Source: Antilocapra americana
Taxonomy: Eukaryota; Chordata; Mammalia; Artiodactyla; Antilocapridae
Direction of reading: 5' to 3'
Assembly: GCA_007570785.1 (NCBI GenBank)
Contig: ML662442.1
Location: forward strand, 58,386,518-58,450,517
Length of the DNA stretch: 64,000 nucleotides
The notes under the pieces were generated by a model. That model saw only the letters and a list, made by a program, of their open reading frames with translations, did no database searches and was not told the DNA's origin. Positions 33,056-45,420 of the stretch are shown one piece after another. The position numbers were made by a program, and so were the translations under genes. The stretch's first letter is position 1; each line of letters opens with the position of its first letter.

Positions 33056-35640
33056 TGACAGTAATGGTAACTGCTGTTAAAAGAGAGACAGGAGTCTCTG
33101 GAACATTCTTAAAGCTAAACTCCAAGGATCTGGAGCATTGTTTGGGGACCAGAAGGCTGTCAGGAATTGTACGAAACAGCTGTTGGTGACAGATGACACT
33201 ATCAGTTCCTCTGCAGCAAAAATTAATTAAGCTAAATTCATGTCCTTTGCCATGGATGCCAGTTGCCTACTTGTTTTTTTTTTAGCCTCCCTTCACTTAT
33301 CTTTCTACTCCTGCTTCCCCTGACAGTGCACTGACTCTTCATACATTTTTTCACTCAAATTCTTGAGAGGTATGACTGTCATCATTGCAATTGTTTGCTT
33401 TCTGTTTGGGGGAGCTTCTATTCCAGGCCACCCCATAGAACATAGCCAGCCGGTAGATGCAGCTGCTATGGGTCAGGTGCTGGCTGGCTGGATCAATCAG
33501 TGGATGATCAATAGGGGTTAGGGTATCACTTGGTACTATGTGGTGGACTGTGATTTAATAACCACCTACAGCAGCTTCTCTCAGCAGGGCCTGTGTTTTA
33601 TAACTTACTTAAAAGGAATTTGTGGGCAAGGTAGGCATTCTTAGGCAAGATATCTTCCGCATAAACATACTTTGAAAATTCTGATCATGATTTCTCCTAG
33701 GTATTCCCAGTGAGGCTGATATTCTCAGAGCCTCCTTTTCCAGTCTGTATTGTCATACATGAAATGATATGTGCATATATGGTGTGCCTGACATTGAAAT
33801 ATTATTTTGCCTCTTAAAATAGTTTACTGAAGTTCCAGTTTCAGCTTTTCAGGATTGCAGGACACATTCAGGATTGCTCAGTAATAGCTTCAGTCTACAT
33901 GACTTTGTGATCCTTCATTTATTCATTAATCCATCAAACATTTCTGGAGTTCCTATGCTAGGGAATGGTTGTACAGAGAGAAATAAATACCTTCCTTCAA
34001 GGATCTTCAAGACTACCTAGGGAGTCTGACATATAAACTAAATTAATACAGGTATTAACAGCATGTTAGAGGGATTTGTTGACGGCAAAGAGACAAACTA
34101 TCACTATTTTTTTAATTACTTCTCAAAATATAGCCCTGCTCTGTCTTCCCCCCATCTCCCGTGCTCAGCTCATCCCATCCCATCCTCTCTTCTTTCATAT
34201 ATGACATGGCGTTTCTAACCGGACTCTTGTAACTATTCAACCAATGACACAAGCCTGTATCAAACAAACCTTTGCTTTCCTTACTGGGGTTGAGGACATT
34301 GTTTTTCTTCCTGTGGGTATGCGTGTGTGATTAGAAAGGGAAGTCAGGGCTCAGTTCTTCATCATTGGGAAACTTATATATAAGAAGTATTCAAGTAAAG
34401 TTGTTAGGCAAGAGAATGCACACTGCCTCAGAGGTTTTAGAGTCCATGTCAACACCATTTACCATATGGATGTTCTCCTTGTTCTCTATGAAACACCTCT
34501 TGCTGCCCCCACCTGCAAAGTTCAGCTAGAGAGGATGCTTTAGCTTGCAGCCTCAGCTCTTCTGTATTACTCTTTCATACCTCTGAATGTATATTTTATA
34601 TAGTCCCTGAGTTGTTCTCCTTTGCCATCCAAATACCAACTCAGGCTTGATTGCTTAACTGAGTAACTGATTTATTCATGTGCTGGTTCCTCACTGAGTG
34701 CTTAACCATGAGCCAGAAACACTTGGGATCACTGGTCTGCTCATTATTAGGCTGCTCAGGAGTCTACATTTTCCTCAGAGAACTGTTTCTATCCTCATTC
34801 CTTTGGGTGTCTTCATGAATTAGCTTTGCCTAAATCATCCCTTGACACATGACTACTTGATACCATTCAAACTGGACAAACATGCCAACCTGATTTCTTG
34901 TATCCATGTTGTTTATCCATTTTTGGAAGTACCGTTCCTTCTCCTCCATTCTTCGGAGCCTCTGGTATGACCTTCCTTTCCCCTGAGAATCAGATGAGCA
35001 AATTCTCTTTTGCTGCCTCATTTCTTCTTCACCCTCTTAGCAAAGGCAGTACTTAAAATCCCCTCTAAAATTCTATTTTATCTAATCGAAAATAAATATG
35101 ATCAGATTTCTATAAATCTGTCCTTAAGACCAGGGTCACATACATATATTAAGTTAACCTCTCTCTTGGTAAATGCCACATTGCCCTTGAAAATATGTGG
35201 GTTATTTTAAAATATTTTTGATGTTGATTTTTTAACATAATTCCACAATGATAAGAGAACAGACTCTATATGAATTCAGCACCTTGAGACTATGAAATTT
35301 TTACATTTTATTTTAAGTCCCTGGATATGCTCCACTGTTTCCTAGATTATGGAAACTTGAATAGAATGTCTGTCCTGCTGTTGTGTGAAAATTGTATAAA
35401 TCTTAATTATGTTGAATTTGTTCATAGTGCCTTTCAGGTCTACTATATCCTTCTACTTTTTATATATTCATTCTACTATTTTTTTGAGAGTTTGATATTG
35501 AAACTCCAACTAAAAATTTTAATTTATCTAGTTGAAAAATAATTGCAATATGTGGTAGAACTATATGTAACTTTGTTCTACATTTTCCAAGTCTCCTGTA
35601 AATGTGTTATCATATTTTAATGATTTAAAAACTAAAAAAG
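33056..35640. other. Long non-coding stretch, one weak L2-like patch
   Basis: No gene. At 33905-34050 text like ATTTATTCATTAATCCATC and CTTCAAGGATCTTCAAGAC resembles L2. The rest is unassigned. Confidence 0.4.
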
Positions 35641-35966
35641 AGAAAACGTGCAATCCAATATACAGTTGGTACAGATTTTTTCAAATACTGTTTGATTCTG
35701 CTCATGTGAGGTGCCTACAACAGACAAATTCACAAAGTCAGAAAGTACATTGGTAGATGTCAGAGATGAGGGAATAGGATGGGGAGGAGGAATGGGGAGT
35801 TGGTGTTTAATGGGGACAGAGTTTCAGTTTAGGAAGGTAAAAAGTTCGGGAGATGGATGATGGTGAGAGTTGTACAACAATGTTAATGTACTTAGTGCCA
35901 CTGAACTGCACAGTTAAATATGGTTAAAATAGTATGTTTTATATTATGTGACTTTTAACACAATAA
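35641..35966 (+). mobile_element. L1M-type 3' UTR
   Basis: GATGATGGTGAGAGTTGTACA, GTGCCACTGAACTGCACAG and a terminal CACAATAAAA. Confidence 0.7.
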
Positions 35967-36785
35967 AAGACCAGGGTCTCCTAGTTTTCCACCTGGATTA
36001 TCTTCCCTCTTTCACCTTCTGTTTTCCTCTTGCAGAACTCCCAGTGCTTAGTTAGATGTCAGATTCATGCCAGAGTCTCACTTGGTGTTTGTGGACCCAA
36101 AACCAGCGCCAATATTATCTTCTGACTTCCGCTCTTTCTATTGCTGTAGTCTTGCTTTCTTCATATCACTGCTGTTGTCCCCTTTTTCTTTTTCAATTAA
36201 AAGTTTCCATTATCTACTCACACTCATAGCTGGTGTTCAATCAATATTTTTGATTACCGAAGACTCTGCTGATAATATTTCCCAGCTCCTCTTGTCACTG
36301 TTCCTTTTGGAGCATCAGTGTCCTGATGCCTTCTTTTTTTAAATACATGTTTGACAATTCCACTTCCTCATGAGAAGGTACCAGGACATAGTCTGCTTCT
36401 AAATTTCTTGAAGTCTGTAATCAATGTGTTCACTTCAATTAGTTCAACAGACATATAAATTATATGAATTGAATGCTACTATGCACCACTCTCTGCGCTG
36501 GGTGCTGGAAGCTTCCAGAGAGGCAGCAGATTGCTTACTTTCCTGAAGCAAAGGGAATCTCAGAGTGATTCCCTTCTATTCTGAAGGGAGCAATTTCAAA
36601 CCCACCCTACCCCATCACCCTTTTTTTTTGTTTGGCAAGGCTGAAACCTGCTGTGTACTTTCTGGGGTTTATGGAGAGAAAGGAGGATAATTTAGGGACC
36701 TTGTATGATTTAAGTGTCCCAGGAACATCCAGTATCTTCCTTCCTGCCATTTAAAATTAACTCCTCCTACTGACAGGTATCTAAA
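35967..36785. other. Non-coding; small L2-like patch
   Basis: At 36440-36530, TGCACCACTCTCTGCGCTGG resembles L2. Otherwise nothing recognised. Confidence 0.4.
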
Positions 36786-36789
36786 GCCC

Positions 36790-36919
36790 TTTTTTAACTT
36801 TTTATTTTTTGGTCCACACCATGAAGCATGGAGGATATTGGTTCCTGGACTAGGAATCCAATATGCACCCCAAGCAGTGGAAGTGTGGAGTCTTAACCAC
36901 TGGACCACTAGGGAAGTCC
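36790..36919 (-). mobile_element. CHR-2-type SINE
   Basis: T-rich left end with TTTTTGGTCCACACC; right end CCACTGGACCACTAGGGAAGTCC. Confidence 0.85.
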
Positions 36920-37155
36920 TCTAAATCTCGGGTTCTTAGGTGAGTCTCTATTTAGTCTTCAAAAACCTTTTCATCAGATAAAGCCATGATGAAGTTTGAG
37001 CCAGTTCTGTCAAGTAACAATACCTCCTTTGTGATGATAGACATTTTATTGGGTCCCTCTTCTTAATAATCTCTATCACTGTCATGGGAAGCTCTTTGCC
37101 CATTGTGGTGTCTGTATTTGTTGGCCTGACCCTCACTTTGATATTGAAAAAGTTA

Positions 37156-37370
37156 AAATGAAAATGTTAGTTTCTCAGTTATTTCCAACTCTTTGAGACC
37201 CCATGGACTGTAGCCCACCAGGCTCCTCTGTCCATGAAATTCTCCAGGGCAAGAATACTGTAGTGGGTAGCCAATCTTTTCTCCAGGGGACCTTCCTGAC
37301 CCAGACATCAAACCCAGGTTTCCTGCATTTCAGGTGGATTCTTTACCATCTGAACCATGAGGGAAGTCCC
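37156..37370 (-). mobile_element. Bov-tA SINE
   Basis: GTTAGTTTCTCAGTTATTTCC through ACCATGAGGGAAGTCCC. Confidence 0.88.
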
Positions 37371-39089
37371 CACTTTGTTATTGGGCAGATTTAAATTGGC
37401 CTTAGCCTTTGAAATCCTCTATGACTTACAATAAAATTCATAAGCAACACTTCCATGATGTGTAGTCTTTTAGTTCTTAAATATCCCCAAGCCAACAGCT
37501 GAATTAACTAGGCTCCTGAGTATCCCATTCCTGCTGGTATATCTGCGGTTTCCAGGAGATGGTGATAATGGTATTCTGGGTGGCACAATTCTTTACTGAG
37601 TGGGACTGTTTTTGTTTTTAATCATAGGATTTAGCCTCTTTTGTCTCCTCTCATAAAATGTCACTGGTGTTCTCTGCTAAGATTACTACATGTGCTCACA
37701 CACATTCCCAGATACCTCTTAGAACTACTCTACAATGCTGGCACATTAATCACTTTTCCTTATTTCCTGATAATTATAGTTGACAGTTTAGGCACAGGGC
37801 CTTTTCACCTGTTGGTTATGGTGGCCCCTACAAACTCAACAAGATTTCATCCCATTCCCATATCCAATGACTGTCATTGTCTCAGCAATTTTAATTTAAA
37901 AATTACCATTATTTGTATTTCTATTGTAGTCATATACTCCTTATTGCTATTTTTTCTAGTGTTCTCACTGTTTTTGCAAATATTTACAGAATGAAGTTAT
38001 CTGTAGGAGATCTTAAAAATTTAGCAAACACTGCAAACATACTAGTTGACTAAGACCAATGTGATAGCTGAAACTATTAACAAATGGCTTCTGCTGGTAA
38101 TCTGCACAGTTGCTGGGTGTTGTTCTGGGTATAAAAGTATCAGTTTGCAAACTGAAGTTCATAAGTGTGGGAGGCCTAGAGAGTTATCCAAAGCTGATAG
38201 TAGTATTATATTCTTACTGACACTAGTTTCAAGCAAATCATCTATCAGATCTCCAGTGGAGTGATATGTCCAAGAATTCTTTTACCAAGTACACAAGCCC
38301 TGAAGTCCTAATTTATTTGTTAATGGAGGCGAATGAAATGTGACTCCTGGGGTTTCTTTTAATCTGCTAATGTTTACCCTAAATGCACCGACCATATCAG
38401 AAGGTACTATTATTTCACTCAAGCTTGAATTTAAGGGGGCAATAACGGTCAGTAGCAATTCACACTACCAGTTAGAGGAGTAAATTGAACAACGAATTTT
38501 TTTTCAACAGGTTTGATTTATGCTAGGAAACATACATGAACTCTTTTTTGCTAAGAACAGAGGTAGGTATGAAAAAACATATTTAGTTAGGATCTATCTA
38601 GTAAACTGGAAATGAGTTAGTAAGTGAAAAGTAGTTATGCATATAATTTTTGTGTTTTTATTTACTTAGACCCATGAAAGTTTTAAATTCATAATTGCCA
38701 AGAATTTTCAATGAAGACCTATGGAAGGTGATAAAAAGCCAGCAAGTTGCCCATAGCGTTTCTAGATATTATAGACGTTACAGTTATGATAAAGACTAGA
38801 TTTTCAGCATAGGCACAATCTTAGTTAAATCACCCATAACTTAAACCTCAGCATCCTGTTACATAGATCACCATTGGCTGGACAGCCATCTAGCTTGCCC
38901 TGTAATATTTGAGCTGCACATGCAGAAACCAATATTCTCTTGTAGAAGGGATGGTTCATTGGCCCCTGGTATCCATTCTCTCCTTCTTCCTTTTATTTCA
39001 AAGTGCTCATTTTTGGCAAGGCACATGATTGTCCAACAAGAAATTCACTCTCTTAATTCCCTTTCACAGTTTGGTGTGCCATGTGACTA
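37371..39089. other. Non-coding, nothing recognised
   Basis: A 117-codon frame at 37641-37994 has hydrophobic runs but no start context, domain or composition suggesting a gene. Confidence 0.35.
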
Positions 39090-39283
39090 GTGAAAGTGAG
39101 TCGCTCACTGGTGTCTGACTCTTTGCGACCTGAGAGACTATAAAGCCCATGGAATTCTCCAGGCCGGAATACCGGAGTGGGTAGCCATTCCCTTCTCCAG
39201 GCAGTCTTCCCAACCCAGGGATCGAGCCCAGGTCTCCCTCATTGCAGGCAGATTCTTCACCAGCTGAGCCATCAGGGAAGCCC
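39090..39283 (-). mobile_element. Bov-tA SINE
   Basis: GTGAAAGTGAGTCGCTCACTG through GAGCCATCAGGGAAGCCC. A possible CCATGTGA duplication lies at both ends. Confidence 0.88.
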
Positions 39284-39824
39284 ATGTGATCCAGTTATTG
39301 CCGATGGAATCCAAGGAAGAGTGATGTGTATAATTTCCATGTGACTTACTTAAAGGGAAATTGCTTGCTCTTCACCTCTCTCCCCTTTTCTATGAACTGG
39401 AATGTGGATGTGATAGGGAGTCTGGCCATGCAGACAAGGACCAGCCTTGGGAGGATGGCAAAGTCACAAAATGTAAAGACCCAAGTCCTTGGAGACCACT
39501 GTGGAGCAGAATTTCCTGCTCCCTCTGGGTTCCCTCCTACCTCCTGACTGTCATGTGAGAGAGGAGCTGTCTTGCTTGAACTGCTATATTTGGGGGAGTC
39601 TCTTCTTTGGGAGCAGCTTAGGTTGAATCCTAACCAGTAAAGGACATTCATTTATGTTCTTTGGCATGAGAAATTCATCAGTTTTTGAACAAAGCTGGGA
39701 TGAGAGGGTAAATATAAAAGAAAAAGGAAGTGTGTATTGCATCGTGAGATTTTAAAAGTCTGGTTTTCTCACTGAGAGAACATTGTACACGTACATTTTT
39801 TTCCTGGGGACATAATTTCATTCA
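39284..39824. other. Non-coding, nothing recognised
   Basis: Overlapping short frames on both strands, none with a domain. Confidence 0.4.
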
Positions 39825-40421
39825 CATTAACAGATATTTATTGAGTGCCTACTGTGTAAAACACGGTAGGGGTTCTTAGGGATACAGAGATAAAACAGAC
39901 ACAGTTCCTGTCCTCAAGGAGCTCACAATCTACTGGGGGCAGACAGCAGAAATACACAAACAAACGCATGACAAGATAGGAAGCAATTATAATAACAGAG
40001 GCTCCAAAGAGGTTCCAGGGAGCATAGTCCCCAGAGAGAGAACTTCCATGGTGATAGACAGTCTTCTCAGGGAGACTTTGCAGAAGAGATTGTGTTTGCA
40101 CTCCATGATGAAGGACTGGAGGAAGAAAGAAGGGAACTTATGGGGTCAGGTTTCTGTAGCAGCGGGGGCAAAATGTTAGGAAGTCTCAGAAAACACAGGA
40201 AATATCCAGATTTTTTTTTGGAATATGATGTGGATGAGAAGTGCTGAGACAGCTTTGGAAAGGTGGCTTGAGGCCACATGGTGAAGAAGCCTTGAACGTT
40301 ATATTTAGGAATTTTAATTTATCTTATTCTGATGGGAAAATAGTAGGGGGTTTTGAGTGCTGTCTTGCTTGAACTGCTATATTTGAGTGCTGTTATTAAA
40401 AATCAACAGGACATTCTACGA

Positions 40422-40607
40422 GAGTGATTCTTAAATGTTACGTGCACCAGAATCTCCTGGAAGGCTTGTTAAGACAGAGATGGATGCCTGTTGCCTTGAA
40501 ATTTCTGACTTCATAGATTTTCAGTGGGGCCCTAGACTTTGCTTTTCTAACAAGTTCCCAAGGGAAACTAACACTGCTGGTCTGGAGATGTGCTTTGAGA
40601 ACCACTG
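40422..40607. mobile_element. MER5A-type hAT transposon
   Basis: CACCAGAATCTCCTGGAAGG, TTTTCTAACAAGTTCCCAAGG and the terminal TTTGAGAACCACTG. Possible imperfect 8-bp duplication TTCTACGA/CTCTAGGA. Confidence 0.8.
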
Positions 40608-40864
40608 CTCTAGGAAGATGTATCTGGAAGGTGAGCAGGGGCAGAGTTGCAGATGAGAAGTCCAGAGGTAGGTGGATCAGATAAGATTGGTCCAGTGGAG
40701 GGGACCAAGTTATTGAAAAAGGAGGGTGCATATACAAGCATTTCTACAGAGGTAAATGAATTATAAGACTTTTATACTATCTGGATGTGGGAGACAAACC
40801 ATAAAGAGAGAGTATCTCATTTATCTAATGTAAATGATAAAATGCATGGTAATCCTGTTGTCTG

Positions 40865-41363
40865 GGACTTCCCTAGTAATCTAGTAGTTAAGAATCTGCC
40901 TGCCAATGCAGGAGACATGGATTCAATCCCTGGTCCGGGAGGATCCCATGGAGCAACTAAGCCCATACACCACAACTACTGAGCCTGTGCTCTAGAACTT
41001 GGGAGCTGCAACTACTGAGCCCGTGGGCCACACCTACTGAAGTCCACAGATCCTAAAGCCCATGCTCTGCAACAAGAGAAGCCATGGCAATGAGAACCCC
41101 ACACACCGCAACTAGAGAGTTGCTTCCTTCACCACAACTAGAGAAAGACCACATATAGCAATGCAGACTCAGCACAGACAAAAAAAGAAAACAAAAACAA
41201 AAAACAAGTGGAGAATCTGCCTTTCAACGCAGGAGATGCAGGTTCAATCTCTGGTCAGGGAACCAAGATCCCACATGCCTGGGGGCAAGTTAAGTCCGTG
41301 AACTGGAGAAAGCCCATGTGCTATAATGAAGACCTAGTGCAGCCCCCCAAATAAATAAAACAA
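40865..41363 (+). mobile_element. Composite CHR SINE (CHR-1 plus CHR-2-like piece)
   Basis: CHR-1-type text from GACTTCCCTAGTAATC to an A-rich zone near 41205. A headless second CHR piece follows, ending AAATAAATAAAAC. A single 14-bp duplication AATCCTGTTGTCTG flanks the pair (40851-40864 and 41364-41377). Confidence 0.85.
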
Positions 41364-41681
41364 AATCCTGTTGTCTGAGACTGAGAAGATAGAAAGGAGA
41401 AGGTTTGAGTGCAGGAAAATGATCATTAGTTCAGTTTATAAGGGCTATGTTTGAGGCACTGACAGTGTTCACAAAGAGATGTCCACCAGACTTCATTCAT
41501 GGGTCTGCAGTGTGAGAAGGAGACACATCAGAATCAGAGACACACATCTGAGAGCCTCAGGCATGGAACTATTTGTGGAAATGATGGAGGTTTGGATAGA
41601 GTATGAATATACAGGAAGTGAGAGCTGATGATAAACTCCCAGAATCAAGAAAAGGAGGCAAAGAATAAGAAGGTAGTTATA

Positions 41682-42496
41682 ACCACAATGAGGTACCACT
41701 TTACACCAGTCAGAATGGCTGCCATCCAAAAGTCTACAAGCAATAAATGCTGGAGAGGATGTGGAGAAAAGGGAACCCTCTTACACTGTTGGTGGGAATG
41801 CAAACTAGTACAGCCACTATGGAAAACAGTGTGGAGGTTCCTTAAAAAGCTGCAAATAGACCTGCCATATGACCCGGCAATCCCACTGCTGGGCATATAC
41901 ACCGAGGAAACCAGAATTGAAAGAGCCACGTGCACCCCAATGTTCATCGCTGCATTGTTTACAATAGCCAGGACATGGAAGCAACCTAGATGCCCATCAA
42001 CTGACGAATGGATAAGAAAGCTGTGGTATATATACACAATGGAATATTACTCAGCATTAAAAAAAAATTCATTTGAAGCAATTCTACTCAGATGGACGAA
42101 ACTGGAGCCCATTATCCAGAGTGAAGTAAGCCAGAAGCAAAAACAACAATACAGTATATTAACACATATATATGGAATTTAGAAAGACAGTAATGAGAAC
42201 CCAACATGGGAGACAACAAAAGGAACACAGATGTATAGAATAGACTTGTGGACTTTGTGGATGAGGGTAAGGGTGGGATGATATGGGAGAAGGACATTAA
42301 GCATGTTAATTGTCATGTGTCTAATCAATCGCCAGCCCAGGATTGATGCTCGGGACTGGTGCAGCGAGATTTCCCGGGGGGGAGGGAGGAGGGAGGGGGG
42401 ACCCGGAGGGGAAGCATATGTAAACCCATGGTGATATCATAACAATGTATGGCTAAAACAATAATTAAAAAAATAAAAATTAAAAAAAAAAAAAAA
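41682..42496 (+). mobile_element. Young 5'-truncated L1 with intact ORF2 C-terminus
   Basis: The L1 ORF2 frame stays open from the insertion point to its normal stop at 42182 (motifs [39 protein letters not shown]). A 3' UTR and an A-run follow. Flanked by the perfect 15-bp duplication AAGAAGGTAGTTATA (41667-41681, 42497-42511). No endonuclease or RT domain, so not autonomous. Confidence 0.95.
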
Positions 42497-43130
42497 AAGA
42501 AGGTAGTTATAGAAGTGAGAAAGTAAAGGATCTCATGGGCTTAAACAAGAAAGGGATGGCTAACTGTTTGAACTGATGAGAACAGGAAGTTAGATAAGGA
42601 CAGAGGGAAGGCCACTAGCTTTGCCCATTGGCAAGTCACCAGTAACCTTAAGGAGATCAGTTTTGGGGAACAGGCATACCCAGATTGCAAAAGACAGAAT
42701 AGGCAGTGGAAGGTGAGAAGTGAAGGCAGAGCAAGTGGGTGGATAACTGAGGAGACTCAGGTGTGAGAATGAGGAGAGAGATGGAGAAGGAGCATGAGGA
42801 GGCACTATAGCCAGAGGACCTCTGTCCTAGTGTCCAAAAGACTTGAGCAAATTGATGGCTGAGATTAAAGAAGAGTAGGGAGAGGAAGCAATGATGGGAA
42901 GGAGATTGAAAGAGGGAGAGAAAGAGAAAGAGGAAAGGGGCAAGATTATAGAAAAGTTGAGAGGGGATGGAATTAAGGAGTAAAACATGGAGGTGTAGAT
43001 GGTCGAGAAACCAGTGTCTTCTCAACAAAGAAGAGAAACAATCTGGGGGAAGTGAAGAAGTGGGAGAGGTTGTGGATGAGAGGTGAGGAGCACAGGTCTA
43101 CAATAGTCACTTACTGAGGAATGTTCCAGA

Positions 43131-44322
43131 ATTTACACACTTTCAGTCCCTTCTGTCAGCACTCTTGACTTAGCAGTGAGCTCCTCCAAGGGACTGGAAC
43201 CATCAGTCGTGGTCGGCCACACAGTGTGTGGCCTCAGGTCCTGCCTGCAGCCTCCTGGCCCCAGGCTGCAGTCTGGCATGGAAGCCACAGGGATTCCAGG
43301 AGACACAACTTCATACTCACGTCCTGGTGGGTGGTTTCTGCTATAAATATAGAGTTCAACATTTAATTTTTTTTTCCATATGCACAACTGGTAATTTAAT
43401 GAGTAATATTCTCCATCAAAGTCCTTCAGGTAATATATCCCCTCATCTGATCAGTACGCCCCTTAATGGGTGCAGTAGCTTAATGTTGCTTTAACAGTTC
43501 TCCAGTTTGGCATGTATTCCCACTTTAATCCTGCTAGAATGGGAGAGTGTATTCGAAGTTTTGCTGTGATGCTTCTGAGAACTAGAGGAGGCCCAATGTG
43601 TTAACAACAAAGTGACCAATTTTGATTATTGTTTCATAATATTATTTGCTTTTGTTTCACATTCATAGTCAAAGGCCTAGGAAAGTATTAGTACATTCAT
43701 TCTAGGTTCTTTTTAGAGAATGAAGATGCTTATTTAATAGTGAACTAAGAGCACTAAGACCCAGCAATACCATTTGTGCTAGAAAGGTGCAGGCCACGCA
43801 GTCATAAGAAATGACTTCAGGTCAGATCTGCAAGCAGTAGATGACAGCACACCACTTTAAAAAAATCCTTTATGTTATCATGCAATACCCAATGGAATTT
43901 TTAAGCATCTGGATCCATAACCTCAGAATTAATGCCACACACCAGGGCAAGTCATCATGTATTTGATTCATAAGTAATAAAGAATTCTGCAAATGAAGAT
44001 TTATTTTGGCATTCTTTAATTGCTGGGTTAACTGAAATGGCTAAACAAATAAAAAGTATTTACTATTTCACCTTATTATTACTGCTATGAAATTTCTGTT
44101 TTTGATAGTGTTTATTTGAAATTATGTACCACAAATAAGACCAGAGGTAGAAAACAGCACATGAAATAACAAAACAGAAAAAGAAAAAAAAAAGACAAAA
44201 CAAGACCACATGTACTTACAAACTCTCCTGAACCAACTATGTTCAAGAATTAATAAGCTGCATCCCTTACCCTCGTGCATTCACGAGGTTGCTAAAAGTC
44301 AAGCCCTCTGAGTTTTTACAAT
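43131..44322. other. HTR1E 3' flank: probable 3' UTR and downstream DNA
   Basis: A+T-rich sequence with no recognised repeat. The part nearest HTR1E is presumably its 3' UTR (minus strand). No other gene is seen. Confidence 0.4.
44111..44116 (-). promoter_or_regulatory. Candidate polyadenylation signal for HTR1E
   Basis: TTTATT on the plus strand is AATAAA on the minus strand, about 210 bases after the HTR1E stop codon. Other minus-strand AATAAA-like words occur further left, so the true 3' end is uncertain. Confidence 0.3.
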
Positions 44323-45420
44323 CTAAGTATGTTCTCGGCACCGAATAAGCTTTTTAAAAGCCAGCTTAAAGTCTTCATTGAAACTTGTGTAGAGCAGGGG
44401 GTTGATCAGAGAATTCACATAACCAAGCCAGGTCAAAAAATCAGCCACTTCGGAAGACACGGCATAGGTGCTCAGACCTACGATCAGCTCTTTGATGAAG
44501 AATGGTAGCCAGGACAAGATGAACGCACCCAGAATCAGACCCAGGATTCGCGCTGCCTTGCGCTCCCTGGTGCTGGAGATTTGTTGGCGTTCTCCTGGGT
44601 GGTCTAGGTCATTGTCAAAGGGGGGAATCCTAATGGAGGTGTGGATCTTCTCAAATTCTGTGGTAGGGTCTGAGGTGGAGAAGTCAGACACACAGAACGT
44701 CTGTGTCAATTTACAACTGGCGAACGAATTTTGGCTATCTGTGCTTCTGTTGCTTAAATGCCGGCTTGAACCTCTTTTCTGGTAAAGGCTCTTGGCTGCA
44801 TGGTAAATCCGGTAATAGAGAATCAGTATCAGAGTCAAGGGAATGTAGAATGCCCCAAGTGTGGAGTAGATGGTGTAGATGACGTGGTCGTGCTGGATGG
44901 TGCATTGACTAGGGGGCGGGCTGAGTTGGCGGTGGCTCCTCCAGAACAGAGGGGGCATGGAGATGAAGATGGAGATGGTCCAGACTGTGAGGATCATCAG
45001 CCCCGCCCTCTTGGCGGTCCTCTTCCTGGCATACTCGATAGCATTGGTGATGGCCCAGTACCTATCCAGGGCGATCACACAGAGATGAAGGATGGAGCAA
45101 GTGCAGCAGGTCATATCCACACTCAGCCACACCTCGCAGATGAAGTACCCCAGCTTCCAGCTGTCCATGACGATGTACATGATGCTCAAGGGCATGACAA
45201 GCACGGCCACCAGGAGGTCCGTCACGGCTAGAGAACAGATCAGGTAGTTGGCAGGCTGGTGGAGCTTCTTGGTGGTGCAGATGGCCATGATCACAGCCGA
45301 GTTTAGCAGCGTGGTCAGGGTGGTGATAATCACCAGAGTCATGGAAATGAGCATCTTCTCCGTGATGGTCTTGGGTCTCACAGCCACACTGGCTTCCGGG
45401 GTACAGTTAGTGATGTTCAT
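44323..45420 (-). CDS. HTR1E: 5-hydroxytryptamine receptor 1E, complete
   Basis: Class A GPCR of 365 residues, the usual length for 5-HT1E. Family knowledge: it binds serotonin at the plasma membrane and couples to Gi/o to lower cAMP. Visible: N-glycosylation sequons at N2 and N5; N40 (TM1), D68 (TM2), the amine-binding aspartate D102 in TM3, the C95-C173 disulphide pair, D119-R120-Y121 at the end of TM3, a long basic and Ser/Thr-rich third loop (about 207-290), F300-P306 as FILSWLP in TM6, and N340-P341-L-L-Y344 in TM7, followed by a short tail ending CREHT. TM6 has Ser where most class A receptors have Cys in CWxP. The ATG has A at -3 and is the only start that gives the complete N-terminus. 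No frameshift or internal stop is present. The coding region is uninterrupted, as known for this gene. Paralogues such as HTR1F are the main alternative, but the length and C-terminus favour 1E. Confidence 0.96.
   Translation of the reverse strand: MNITNCTPEASVAVRPKTITEKMLISMTLVIITTLTTLLNSAVIMAICTTKKLHQPANYLICSLAVTDLLVAVLVMPLSIMYIVMDSWKLGYFICEVWLSVDMTCCTCSILHLCVIALDRYWAITNAIEYARKRTAKRAGLMILTVWTISIFISMPPLFWRSHRQLSPPPSQCTIQHDHVIYTIYSTLGAFYIPLTLILILYYRIYHAAKSLYQKRGSSRHLSNRSTDSQNSFASCKLTQTFCVSDFSTSDPTTEFEKIHTSIRIPPFDNDLDHPGERQQISSTRERKAARILGLILGAFILSWLPFFIKELIVGLSTYAVSSEVADFLTWLGYVNSLINPLLYTSFNEDFKLAFKKLIRCREHT

Larger units (their letters stand above)
39825..43130 (+). repeat. Long ancient repeat with three nested insertions
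   Basis: Starts with L2-like TTTATTGAGTGCCTACTG and runs through text that recurs in fixed order in other mammalian copies, for example GTCACCAGTAACCTTAAGG near 42637. Interrupted by MER5A (about 40422), a CHR composite (40865) and a young L1 (41682). The family was not determined. Confidence 0.5.

Noticed and set aside
37641..37994. 117-codon hydrophobic frame as a membrane protein
   Set aside because: T-rich DNA gives hydrophobic residues by codon bias; no start context or homology recognised.
41628..42182. 184-codon frame as a host protein
   Set aside because: It is the L1 ORF2 C-terminus plus a few unrelated upstream codons.
44800..45231. 143-codon plus-strand open frame
   Set aside because: Antisense shadow of HTR1E; Asp/Gly/His-rich composition mirrors the receptor's codons and has no domain.
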